Shown here: positions 43,228-50,996 of the stretch, piece by piece | Numbering within the stretch: the stretch's first letter is position 1 | Layout of the letters: each line of letters opens with the position of its first letter | Source of the DNA: Cyanosarcina radialis HA8281-LM2 | GTDB lineage: Bacteria > Cyanobacteriota > Cyanobacteriia > Cyanobacteriales > CCAP-1448 | Reading direction: 5' to 3' | Length of the DNA stretch: 64,000 nt | Assembly (NCBI GenBank): GCA_019359615.1 | Contig: JAHHHA010000010.1 | Coordinates: forward strand, 1-64,000 | Translations under genes and position numbers: made by a program | The notes under the pieces: model-generated | The model's database searches: none | Seen by the model: only the letters and a program-made list of their open reading frames with translations | Told to the model about the DNA's origin: nothing

Positions 43228-43269
43228 ATTCAATCAATCAATCGGATCGATGAATGTATTCAAAGTTAC
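43228..43269 (-). promoter_or_regulatory. Candidate NtcA-activated promoter of the guanidine operon
   Basis: The box GTA-N8-TAC lies at 43256-43269 (minus: GTAACTTTGAATAC). Exactly 22 bases downstream on the minus strand is TTGAAT (43228-43233), a four-of-six match to TATAAT, the spacing known for class II NtcA promoters. The transcript would start about 15-20 bases before the aptamer. Confidence 0.65.
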
Positions 43270-43408
43270 AAAGATTAGCAAGGCATCGCGCCAGCAAGTA
43301 TCGCTCTCATTCAAATTTCTGTTGCAGCGATCGCTATTGTCGAGGGAGAAGTGAGAAGTTCAGGAGCTTTGGCAGTGTTGAGTGTTGAGTGTGAAGTTAA
43401 TAAGGTTT

Positions 43409-43468
43409 CCATCTCCCCATCTCCCCATCTCCCCATCTCCCCATCTCCCCATCTCCCCATCTCCCTCT
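43409..43468. repeat. CCCCATCT octamer array abutting the psb29 stop
   Basis: About seven units. The G-rich strand is the minus strand, the psb29 mRNA sense, so the array lies directly in its 3' UTR. Confidence 0.9.
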
Positions 43469-44167
43469 CTACTCTCCTACTTCCTTATTCTCATCGGCAG
43501 GAGAAGCGATCGCTTCTTTCTCTCGGGCCCGTTGTTCTCGTTTTTTGCGATCGGCATTGAGAGCATCTTCGATCGCTAACTGCATCTGAGATAACTTTTC
43601 CAGATTGCTGCGATAGAGTTCTAGGTCTTTTTGCAATTTTTCTGTCGGCAAGTGCAAAGCGGTACAGATTTGCTCGTACAGTTTTTCATCTTTAGCTGCT
43701 TCTGGATCTGTCAGTTCTAACAAAGTAAACAGCCCGATCCCAAACAGACGGCTGTATTTGAATTTGGGGTTGTTAGCGATCCCGCTCAAAATCGTCGATA
43801 ATTCCCCCCCGCTGTTGATGGCAGCGAGCGAGTCCATCAATCCCGCTCCGCTCTTCACCAGCGCTTCTAGATGCTTAGCATCCTGCTGGTACTTAGAGGC
43901 TTCCCCTCCAACCGATCGACAGAGGGCGGCAAAAATTGAATCTCGATCGCGTTCTGGTCGATAGCCTTGCATGAATTTGTTAAATGCGGTCACTACGCCC
44001 AAAGCATAGATGGGGTCGTAGCGAAAATCAGCATTAACCGCCAGCAAGTGCATTTCTACCATTAATTCCTCTACTACTTTGTGGTAGATGGAATTAATCG
44101 GACGGGTGTGATAAGTATAGAAATCTCTTTTGGTATCTGAAACGGTACGAAGGTTATTCACTGGCAA
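43469..44167 (-). CDS. psb29: Photosystem II biogenesis protein Psb29/Thf1
   Basis: 232 residues. The family start NNLRTVSDTKRDFYTYHTRP INSIYHKVVEELMVEMHLL, then the central FNKFMQGYRPERDRDSIFAA LC, and a charged coiled-coil C-terminus (QLAIEDALNADRKKREQRAR). Needed for PSII assembly and FtsH protease stability in thylakoids. Monocistronic by appearance. Confidence 0.95.
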   Translation of the reverse strand: MPVNNLRTVSDTKRDFYTYHTRPINSIYHKVVEELMVEMHLLAVNADFRYDPIYALGVVTAFNKFMQGYRPERDRDSIFAALCRSVGGEASKYQQDAKHLEALVKSGAGLMDSLAAINSGGELSTILSGIANNPKFKYSRLFGIGLFTLLELTDPEAAKDEKLYEQICTALHLPTEKLQKDLELYRSNLEKLSQMQLAIEDALNADRKKREQRAREKEAIASPADENKEVGE

Positions 44168-44279
44168 ATTTCAAAGGCTACTTAGATCTATTGTCTCGCT
44201 TGGGGAGTAGTTTGCCAAGAATTCTATCGGTTGTGGGGATCGTTGCGCTAGGAGTTTCGAGCGGAGACACCATACATAG

Positions 44280-44305
44280 TAGGGGCGCAAAGCATTGCGC
44301 CCCTA
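44280..44305. repeat. Perfect hairpin TAGGGGCGCAA/TTGCGCCCCTA
   Basis: Eleven-base arms around AGCA. This is the simple form of the element seen in composite form at 8599 and 35183. Confidence 0.92.
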
Positions 44306-44379
44306 CCCATGGAATATAATTTTTTACCGAAAATTTCGATCGCAATCGCACGAGATCGAACAGGGCTGAGCCTTTAGCC

Positions 44380-45387
44380 TTAGAAAGCTCTTCTGTCAGA
44401 GGGACGAGAAGGGTTCGATCGCTGGTTGACAGGATCGCTCACCATATCGTTGTCAGCGTCTTCCTCTTGGTTCATATTCATCGATCGCACCTGCTCGGTC
44501 ATTACTGGGTTCGAGCCGGGATTAGCAGCCGTTCTGGTACCGATAAAGCCATTGGGTTGCGAACTATCGTATCTAGCCCCAATTAATTGAGGAGCCTTCG
44601 GCATCGCTTTGAGGAAAGTGCTAATCGGAATGCCCAAATTAAAACCAGTTTTATCTCCTACAGATCCAGCACTAGTTTCAGTACCCGATTGCTGTCCTCT
44701 TGCCATCTCGCTCAGTTCTCGATCGCCCAAGCCGTGGATGGCAACAACTCGACCTGCTACGTCAAACACTGCCCCGCCGCTCATTCCAGCCCTAGTGACG
44801 TTGGTATAAACCACTGCATAACCACCTTCTATCGGGCCGGAATCTGAGTCGCTTTGCACGGCTTCGCCATCTAAACGACTGGAAACTAACGCTCCGGTAA
44901 ATTGGAAGATTCGTCTTTTAATCGCCGCCCCTGGACTGGGGAACCCAGCAATATATACCCCCGCTCCTTCAGAGGCAAAATCGGAATTGCCCAGAGTGGC
45001 GACTTGATATTCGCGATCGCTACAGAAGCGAACCAGAGCTAAATCTAAACCTGGCAACTTTTGAATATCTCGATTGTCGATCTTGATTTTTTCTCGCTGA
45101 TTTCCCACTACAGGCCAGGGGCTAATAATTTGATACTCATCGTCTGTAGCCTTGACCACATGGGCTGCTGTCAATACTACATAGGTATTTTGGCCTTTTT
45201 CCCGATAGCGACCGATAACTACACCAGAACCAGAACCACCGATCGCTGGTTCGATCCGCACTACTGTATGTTTGGCAATTTTGGCGACCTCAGTTGGCAA
45301 TAAAGCATCGGCCGCACGCGCCGGACTGGCCATAACGACAACGGCAGCACCAACCAAGCAAGCAGGCAATAAATTTCGGTGTAACAT
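44380..45387 (-). CDS. Secreted trypsin-like serine protease (Deg/HhoA-like fold)
   Basis: 335 residues from the ATG at 45387. The frame runs on upstream only through the octamer array, giving SPHLPISP repeats that are not protein. The signal peptide ends SPARA-AD. The catalytic triad is His in TAAHVV, Asp in LDLALVRF and Ser in AGMSGGAVFD. No PDZ domain. An Asn/Ser/Pro-rich C-terminal tail follows. Same strand and type as the next gene upstream (45614), so tandem paralogues. Periplasmic by prediction. Confidence 0.87.
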   Translation of the reverse strand: MLHRNLLPACLVGAAVVVMASPARAADALLPTEVAKIAKHTVVRIEPAIGGSGSGVVIGRYREKGQNTYVVLTAAHVVKATDDEYQIISPWPVVGNQREKIKIDNRDIQKLPGLDLALVRFCSDREYQVATLGNSDFASEGAGVYIAGFPSPGAAIKRRIFQFTGALVSSRLDGEAVQSDSDSGPIEGGYAVVYTNVTRAGMSGGAVFDVAGRVVAIHGLGDRELSEMARGQQSGTETSAGSVGDKTGFNLGIPISTFLKAMPKAPQLIGARYDSSQPNGFIGTRTAANPGSNPVMTEQVRSMNMNQEEDADNDMVSDPVNQRSNPSRPSDRRAF

Positions 45388-45410
45388 GACGTTCGTTCCT
45401 AGTGAGATGT

Positions 45411-45538
45411 AGGGGAGAGGGGGAGAGGGGGAGATGGGGAGATGGGGAGAGGGGGAGATGGGGAGATGGGGAGATGGGGAGATGGGGAGATGGGGAGATG
45501 GGGAGATGGGGAGATGGGGAGATGGGGAGATGGGGAGA
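45411..45538. repeat. GGGGAGAT octamer array upstream of the protease
   Basis: The longest array, about 15 units with GGGGAGAG variants. It ends 23 bases before the protease ATG, so it fills the 5' leader. Confidence 0.92.
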
Positions 45539-45613
45539 AATTTTAACTCCACACTCAACACTCCACACTTAACACTTCCTAACCTCGTGAACTTCTGAAC
45601 TTCTCACTTCCAA

Positions 45614-46789
45614 TTACCAGGCTCTTTGGCCGCGAGGCTGTCGATTTGGTAAATTTTCTGTCGGTCTGTAAGCGGAAGCAGCGGGGGTTTGTGAGGGGGA
45701 GTTGCGGCAATTACTGGCTACCCAAGCGCAATTGGCAGCGCGGCGAGGATTGTTGTTAAAACGGCGTTGCTGGCTCCGCAACTGATGTCGATCGTAATCG
45801 GGCTGCGATCGATCGCTATTAGGTACAGACTGTTCTGGCGCGGGTAACGGTTGCCTTCTGGTTTGAGGTAGGCGTTGGCGTACCCTGCTGGGGGGCAAGG
45901 GATCGCCCTCTACCTGGGGAACCTCTGGCGCTGCTGGCCGTTCTGAGGAATTGGTTGGTGGAGCCGATAGGGGAATCCCTTGACGATTGACCGCTACCTC
46001 AGAAAATTGGGGAGATCTGCCGAAGAAAGCTTCCATCGGAATTGCCCAACTAGAATAGTCCATTGTTTGTCTGGATTCCGCAGCGGGCGTGGAGCCATCT
46101 TTAAATATATAAGTGTTACCCCAAAGGGGAAATTTATGCTTGCCATTAATGGCAATTACTTGACCGTAACGATTGAGTACCGGACCGCCGCTCATGCCTT
46201 TAGCAATGTCATTGCTGTAGCCGATTTGATAGCCTCCTCTCATCGATCGCCCCAGCAACTCAGAAATTTGTCCGGTAGTGAAGTTAAATCCCGAATCTTG
46301 GGAGGTATTAGCATCAGCCGGAAAACCAGAAGCATATACTGGTTCGCCCACTTTTAAACCCGCAGAATTTCCTAAAATCGCAATCTGGTAATTATTGGGA
46401 CTGCGAAATTGCAACATAGCTAGATCGTTGTCGTTGAATTCTCTACCCGACTGCTGGGCGGCATAAATTTTGCCATCTGGGGTTTGGATGCGATACGTCG
46501 TTCCCAATCTGAGGACGTGAGCGTTAGTCAGAACTGTATACCGTTGTCCTTGATTTTGGATTAAAATTCCAGAACCCGATCCTTGTCCGGCTAGAACCTT
46601 GACGGTAATGTTGCGGGCGCGAGCGCGGATTTGACTGGCAGATAATGGCTCTAAACTTTGAGCGATCGAAAAATCGTTCGTTCGTTCGAGGCGGGGAACT
46701 GTTTGGGAATAAGCTGCCTGTGTTGCTAGCATCGCTAACAGACTACCAACACAGAGCGAGCGACCTACTAACCGTATTTGCATTAGCAA
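45614..46789 (-). CDS. Secreted trypsin-like serine protease, second paralogue
   Basis: 391 residues, or 389 from Met3. The signal peptide ends AAYS-Q. The triad is His in LTNAHVLRLG, Asp in NDNDLAMLQF and Ser in AKGMSGGPVLN. The C-terminal about 120 residues are Pro/Gln/Arg/Ser-rich and lack a PDZ domain. Paralogue of the gene at 44380, with the COP23 gene just upstream. The three may form a secreted group. Substrates are unknown. Confidence 0.87.
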   Translation of the reverse strand: MLMQIRLVGRSLCVGSLLAMLATQAAYSQTVPRLERTNDFSIAQSLEPLSASQIRARARNITVKVLAGQGSGSGILIQNQGQRYTVLTNAHVLRLGTTYRIQTPDGKIYAAQQSGREFNDNDLAMLQFRSPNNYQIAILGNSAGLKVGEPVYASGFPADANTSQDSGFNFTTGQISELLGRSMRGGYQIGYSNDIAKGMSGGPVLNRYGQVIAINGKHKFPLWGNTYIFKDGSTPAAESRQTMDYSSWAIPMEAFFGRSPQFSEVAVNRQGIPLSAPPTNSSERPAAPEVPQVEGDPLPPSRVRQRLPQTRRQPLPAPEQSVPNSDRSQPDYDRHQLRSQQRRFNNNPRRAANCAWVASNCRNSPSQTPAASAYRPTENLPNRQPRGQRAW

Positions 46790-46909
46790 TCCTTTGGACT
46801 TACGCCAAATGAATTAGTTTCTTAACTATAAGGTAAGAATTTGGCAAATTCATCTCGACGTTAGGTTAGTTTCCCTGCCTAGAGCGCGTTTGCGTCAGCA
46901 ACTATCGAA

Positions 46910-47413
46910 CTATCTTTGCAGCAGAGTGCTGAATTCGATGTAGGGACGGCCAGTGCTTTCAAACAACGGACCGGCAGCCAAATCTCTGACATTAAACAGT
47001 CTTTGCAATGTATCGGCGGCATCCGCGCCTGATTTGAGGGTAAATAAGACATTGCTAGAATTGCAGCTACCACCAGAATAAGTAGCGCAAACAACTTTTT
47101 GACGATTAACAATGCCGACGGTCAGAAAATCTAAACGACCCTCGTTAAAAGCATCTTGAAAACGACCAGCAACTTGATAGCAACGCTCGTAAGAATTGTA
47201 ACCAGAATCAGCAAAATATTCAGAGAAAAACCTGATGATTGGAGTTGTGCGACCAGTCTCTTCCGATCGAGCTACCAAAGTAGGAAGAGAACCAGACGTA
47301 TCGCAGCGAAAGTTTACAGATTCGGCATAGCTAGGAGCGCTTAAAATTGTGCCAACGCTGCTCAATGCTACCACCCCACTTAAAGCCACCAAACTCTTAC
47401 GTAACATTTGCAT
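46910..47413 (-). CDS. COP23-domain secreted protein
   Basis: 167 residues. The signal peptide ends PSYA-ES. The mature domain has VNFRCDTSGSLPTLVA, RCYQVAGRFQDAFNEGRLDF and QKVVCATYSGGSCNSSNVLF, with four or more cysteines. This matches the COP23 (circadian oscillating polypeptide, 23 kDa) domain known from Cyanothece. Frequently found near trypsin-like protease genes in cyanobacteria, as here. Molecular role unknown. The start may be Met3. Confidence 0.82.
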   Translation of the reverse strand: MQMLRKSLVALSGVVALSSVGTILSAPSYAESVNFRCDTSGSLPTLVARSEETGRTTPIIRFFSEYFADSGYNSYERCYQVAGRFQDAFNEGRLDFLTVGIVNRQKVVCATYSGGSCNSSNVLFTLKSGADAADTLQRLFNVRDLAAGPLFESTGRPYIEFSTLLQR

Positions 47414-47640
47414 AACTCCTGAAACTGATTGTAATTGAATCGGTATTTGAATTTTGTTCTATGGAGTTCTACAAATTGACTCTACTCTTTTCCGGAAGGT
47501 TAGCAATTTATTTTTGGAGAAAATTCGGATTTGGGCAAATCCGATCTTCAAACCCTTGTGCGTTCAGCTTTAGCGTTAAAAGCACAAAGTTCGTGAAGGC
47601 TAGCCAGAGGGTGTCCACAATTGAAGGTTTTTAAACCAGC

Positions 47641-47697
47641 TTAAGTCTCGTAATCGAACGTCCAGATAGCGGCGTTAAACTTTTGAGCGATCGCTAA
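47641..47697 (-). pseudogene. C-terminal remnant of a PIN toxin
   Basis: The minus strand reads FLAIAQKFNAAIWTFDYET-stop, the usual end of VapC-type PIN domains (L-A-x-x-x-x-A-A-I-W-T-x-D). It is preceded in frame by a stop and directly follows the CopG-like antitoxin gene. The rest of the toxin is absent. Confidence 0.7.
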
Positions 47698-47709
47698 GAA
47701 CTAACCGCC

Positions 47710-47919
47710 TCATTCGAGATCTTCCTCGTTCACAGAGGCATCTGGTGGCGCATTCTCGACGATGCCTGCCAGTTCTATTAGGCCCGCGCCATTACGGGGG
47801 CGCAGTTTATCTGCTAGGGCAGATTGAACGATACTAGAGGGATTTTGGTCGGGATGTGCTTCTAAGTAGGTTTCTAATTGCTTCCAAAGTCCATCTGGAA
47901 TGTATAGAGTTCTTTTCAT
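47710..47919 (-). CDS. Orphan CopG/RHH-like antitoxin
   Basis: 69 residues. MKRTLYIPDGLWKQLETYLE AHPDQNPSSIVQSALADKL is a ribbon-helix-helix pattern (strand, then two helices), followed by an acidic tail (PPDASVNEEDLE). Its expected partner, a PIN toxin, survives only as the 19-codon remnant immediately downstream (47641-47697). Confidence 0.75.
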   Translation of the reverse strand: MKRTLYIPDGLWKQLETYLEAHPDQNPSSIVQSALADKLRPRNGAGLIELAGIVENAPPDASVNEEDLE

Positions 47920-47982
47920 GGCCGATCCGATCTGATGTACGGCAAAGGTTGTACATCGATCGTAACTCCATTTTCCCTGTTA

Positions 47983-48243
47983 TTAGAAGTCTTCGTAGTC
48001 GTCGTTGGAGTTTTCCCATTGCCGATCGCGCTGCGAGAACTGCCAAAATAAAGGAGCGATCGCGCCCCCAATTGCCCCCGCGCCAGCACCAAAAGCCAAC
48101 ACTACCCCGAAGGGCAGGTTAACTGACTGCCAGCCTAAAAATCTCAAAGATATCAGGGTGGCGTTTTGCACCGATAGAATCGCGATCGCGCCGATCCAAG
48201 CAGCTAGAACTATGGAAGTGGCAAAGTTGGTAAAGGTTTTCAT
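47983..48243 (-). CDS. LapA-domain (DUF1049) membrane protein
   Basis: 86 residues from the ATG at 48243. Upstream codons are repeat-derived. Two transmembrane helices (about 6-26 and 43-66) and a short charged C-terminus, with the LapA pattern ILSVQNATLISLRFLGWQSV NLPFGVVLAFGAGAGAI. Family members help lipopolysaccharide assembly in E. coli. The cyanobacterial role is unknown. Confidence 0.8.
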   Translation of the reverse strand: MKTFTNFATSIVLAAWIGAIAILSVQNATLISLRFLGWQSVNLPFGVVLAFGAGAGAIGGAIAPLFWQFSQRDRQWENSNDDYEDF

Positions 48244-48248
48244 AAAAG

Positions 48249-48291
48249 AGGGCGGAGCAGGGGAGGCAGGGGAGGCAGGGGAGGCAGGGGG
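48249..48291. repeat. AGGGGAGGC nonamer repeat
   Basis: Four units of GGGGAGGCA directly upstream of the LapA-like start. The G-rich strand is plus. Confidence 0.8.
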
Positions 48292-48355
48292 CATTCTTAA
48301 CTCAACACTCAACACTCAACACTCAACACTCCACACTTCCATAGCTCCTGAACTC

Positions 48356-49801
48356 CTAGTTAACTGGTTCCATCTTAGCGATGATGTCTTCCATGTATTG
48401 GGCAATTTGGCCTAACTTAGCAGGAGAGTTAGTTTCTAAGTAAACGCGCATCAGCGGTTCTGTCCCCGATGGACGGAGAAGTACCCAGCCACCATCTTCT
48501 AGGTAAAGTTTGATGCCATCTTTGCGCCCGATTTCCTTAATTTTGATACCAGCAATCTCTGTGGGTGGGTTGCTAGCAAATGAATTGAGCACGGCAGCTT
48601 TATGAGCGTCGTCGAGGTGTAAGTCCAGACGTTTGTTATCCAACGGGCCGTCAGCCTCTTTGATAGCTTCTTCTACTAGTTGGCTCAAAGGCTTGCCTTC
48701 ATAGGCGATCGCTTCTGCCACTAGCATATCGGCTAAAATGCCGTCTTTTTCTGGGATATGTCCTAAGACGCTCAACCCACCCGATTCTTCACCGCCGATC
48801 AATACCTGCGTCTCGCGCATCTTCTCGCCGATGTATTTAAAGCCGACAGCCGTTTCGTAGATTTTTAAACCGTACTTGGCCGCTAAGTTATCCAAAAGGT
48901 GGGTAGTCGCTACAGTGCGAACGATCGCTCCCGTCTGACCTTTATTTTTACTCAGATGACGCGCCAGCAGGAGCAAAACCGTGTTGGGAGTGAGGACGTT
49001 ACCTTGTTCGTCCACAATACCAAAGCGATCGCTATCTCCATCTGTAGCCAAACCAATATCGGCTTTGTCATCCTTCACCGCTGCCACTAACTCGATGAGT
49101 TGTTCTCCCTTCGGTTCGGGCATACCGCCACCGAATAACACATCCCGCTGGGCGTGGAAGGTTTCGGTTTGGCAACCGCAATGTTCTAAAACCGTATCTA
49201 AGTAGCCGCGAGAGGTGGAGTAGAGGGCATCGTACTTGACTTTCAGTTTGGCAGAACGAATGCGATCGACATCAATGAGGGTGTAAATAAACTTGAGATA
49301 TTCTGGTTTGGGGTCAAAAGTCGAGATTTTATCGGTATTTTTGCCACTAGGAGGAGCATCGCTGGCTCCAGCAATATTGGCAACAATAGTATCGGTAATT
49401 TCTGGCGTGGCAGGTCCGGCGTAGTCGGGGATATACTTAATGCCGCAGTAAGGCGCGGGATTGTGACTGGCCGTAAACATCAAAGCACCAGCCGAATTGA
49501 GGTAACGAGCGTTGTAAGCAATTACCGGAGTCGGACAATCGCGATCGACTATTTTCACCGTCCAGCCATCATCGGCTAGAATTTCGGCGGCGGTTTGGGC
49601 GAATCGATCGGCTAAAAACCGAGTATCGTATGCTACTAACACCGGACGATCTTTAGCATAAGCCGTTTTTAAGTAGCTGGCGATCGCCCGCGTTACCTTA
49701 CAAACGTTGGCAAAGGTAAAATCGTCGGCAATAATTCCCCGCCATCCATCGGTACCAAATTTAATCTGTTGTGAATTGCTAGCTACACTCATGGCGGCCA
49801 C
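48356..49801 (-). CDS. Phosphoglucomutase/phosphomannomutase family protein
   Basis: 481 residues in four alpha-D-phosphohexomutase domains. Phosphoserine loop TASHNPAPYCGIKY (about 110), metal loop DGDSDRFGI (about 258), sugar loop GGEESGGLSV (about 338) and phosphate loop RPSGTEPLMRVY near the C-terminus. All key residues are present. Interconverts hexose 1- and 6-phosphates. Similar to the second PGM of cyanobacteria, exact sugar uncertain. The start is ATG at 49801 or 49792. Confidence 0.93.
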   Translation of the reverse strand: MAAMSVASNSQQIKFGTDGWRGIIADDFTFANVCKVTRAIASYLKTAYAKDRPVLVAYDTRFLADRFAQTAAEILADDGWTVKIVDRDCPTPVIAYNARYLNSAGALMFTASHNPAPYCGIKYIPDYAGPATPEITDTIVANIAGASDAPPSGKNTDKISTFDPKPEYLKFIYTLIDVDRIRSAKLKVKYDALYSTSRGYLDTVLEHCGCQTETFHAQRDVLFGGGMPEPKGEQLIELVAAVKDDKADIGLATDGDSDRFGIVDEQGNVLTPNTVLLLLARHLSKNKGQTGAIVRTVATTHLLDNLAAKYGLKIYETAVGFKYIGEKMRETQVLIGGEESGGLSVLGHIPEKDGILADMLVAEAIAYEGKPLSQLVEEAIKEADGPLDNKRLDLHLDDAHKAAVLNSFASNPPTEIAGIKIKEIGRKDGIKLYLEDGGWVLLRPSGTEPLMRVYLETNSPAKLGQIAQYMEDIIAKMEPVN

Positions 49802-49833
49802 TTCCTCTTTAGTCTCAATTCAATACTACAGGA

Positions 49834-49919
49834 GGCAGGAGTCAGAAGTCAGAAGTCAGGAGTCAGAAGTCAGGATTCAGAAGTCAGAAGTCAGGAGTCA
49901 GAAGTCAGGAGTCAGAAGT
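49834..49919. repeat. GTCAGAA heptamer array
   Basis: About 12 units of AGTCAGA(A/G) heptamers, reverse complement of the TTCTGACT arrays at 2906. Lies between divergent genes. Confidence 0.9.
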
Positions 49920-49971
49920 TAGTTTTCTCCCCATCTCCCTCTCTCCTGCCAAAAATGATAAATTAGCTGCA

Positions 49972-50562
49972 ATGGCGATCGATAAGAGTAATAGAGCTAC
50001 TGTGAGCGAAATTCAACCCCCTAACGTCCAAGACTTGCAAGATGAGGTGTCTAGCCTCCGCGAAGAGTTGCAGATTCGCGATCGATTGGTACAGCAGTTA
50101 TCTCAGGAAGTCTTTCGGTTGGTGAAGGGGGATGCAGAGTCGGTGCCAAAATTACCAGGGTCCGAACGAAACGTCGGCGAGATTACTTTGTTCTCCCAGC
50201 AACTGCAACAAGTAGAACAGCAGACGACTTTCTACCAAGGACAAATCGATGCCCGCGATGCTGAGATTATAAGGTTGCGGGCATCAGTCGAGGAATTAAG
50301 CGATCGCAGCCAAATGTTAGAACGAGTTCTCAAGGAGCTACCGCAGCTTTATCGCCAAAAGTTTGCCGAACGCTTAGTCCAGGTGCGAGACAAGGTAGCA
50401 AGGTTGCAACAAGATAACCGCCAACTTCAGGCCAAATTGCAAAGTGCGAATTACCGCTTGGCTGCGAGAACACCGAAAAAAAATCTGGAATTGCCCAACT
50501 TTCCTCGCCCAGTATCCGGCGCTTTACCGCCCTTCGGGCACATCCAAGATGCTGATTCTTAG
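49972..50562 (+). CDS. Coiled-coil protein (Npun_F5560-like)
   Basis: 196 residues, mostly coiled coil (about 18-150; LQDEVSSLREELQIRDRLVQ, LERVLKELPQLYRQKFAERL, VARLQQDNRQLQAKLQSANY), with a basic proline-containing C-terminal tail. I associate it with the cyanobacterial family named after Npun_F5560, from recall. Possibly a cytoskeletal or cell-division accessory. Function unknown. Confidence 0.7.
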   Translation: MAIDKSNRATVSEIQPPNVQDLQDEVSSLREELQIRDRLVQQLSQEVFRLVKGDAESVPKLPGSERNVGEITLFSQQLQQVEQQTTFYQGQIDARDAEIIRLRASVEELSDRSQMLERVLKELPQLYRQKFAERLVQVRDKVARLQQDNRQLQAKLQSANYRLAARTPKKNLELPNFPRPVSGALPPFGHIQDADS

Positions 50563-50996
50563 CTAGGCACGATAAGAGGCGTTCAGCCATCAGCTTGTTG
50601 TTCGAGCCGATAGCTGAATACCGAACGCAATTTGTATAAATCTCGCATAACTGGCGATCGCTTTGAGATTCGCTGGTTAACTTGCTATTTCCTAGAAAGC
50701 CATTAGCTACCCGAACAGAACCCATAGCATATGGCTATTCCTATGACCTATGACCCATGCCCCATGCCCTATTATCTACCTATGCAAAAAGCGTTTTTTT
50801 GTTATGCAGAAACTTCATATAACGAAATATTTTGTAATTTTATATACTAATTACCTCTATCGATAGGCATAAATTATTACTAATAGAGGCAAAGATAACG
50901 CAAAAAGATGAAGGGTATAAGGCTGAAGAAAAGCCAATATTTATCCTTCGCGATTTTGAGTTTATGTCACTCCTGAATTATCATTTAGGCGATCGA
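50563..50996. other. Intergenic, 434 bp, containing the nrtA promoter
   Basis: The first 200 bp has no gene. It includes CTATGACCTATGACCCATGC-type short repeats (about 50738-50770). The NtcA-dependent promoter lies at 50834-50875, leaving a 115-bp leader to nrtA. Confidence 0.7.
50834..50875 (+). promoter_or_regulatory. NtcA-activated promoter of nrtABCD
   Basis: GTA-ATTTTATA-TAC at 50834-50847 matches GTA-N8-TAC exactly. A -10 box TAAATT starts at 50870, with 22 bases between, the canonical class II NtcA arrangement. No -35 box is needed. Confidence 0.85.

Noticed and set aside
45388-45561. N-terminal extension of the serine protease made of SPHLPISP repeats
   Set aside because: It is translation of the octamer array (24 bases give eight residues). 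The signal peptide starts at the ATG at 45387.
2906-49919. CRISPR arrays
   Set aside because: All tandem arrays have 7-9-bp units without spacers, and no cas gene is present.
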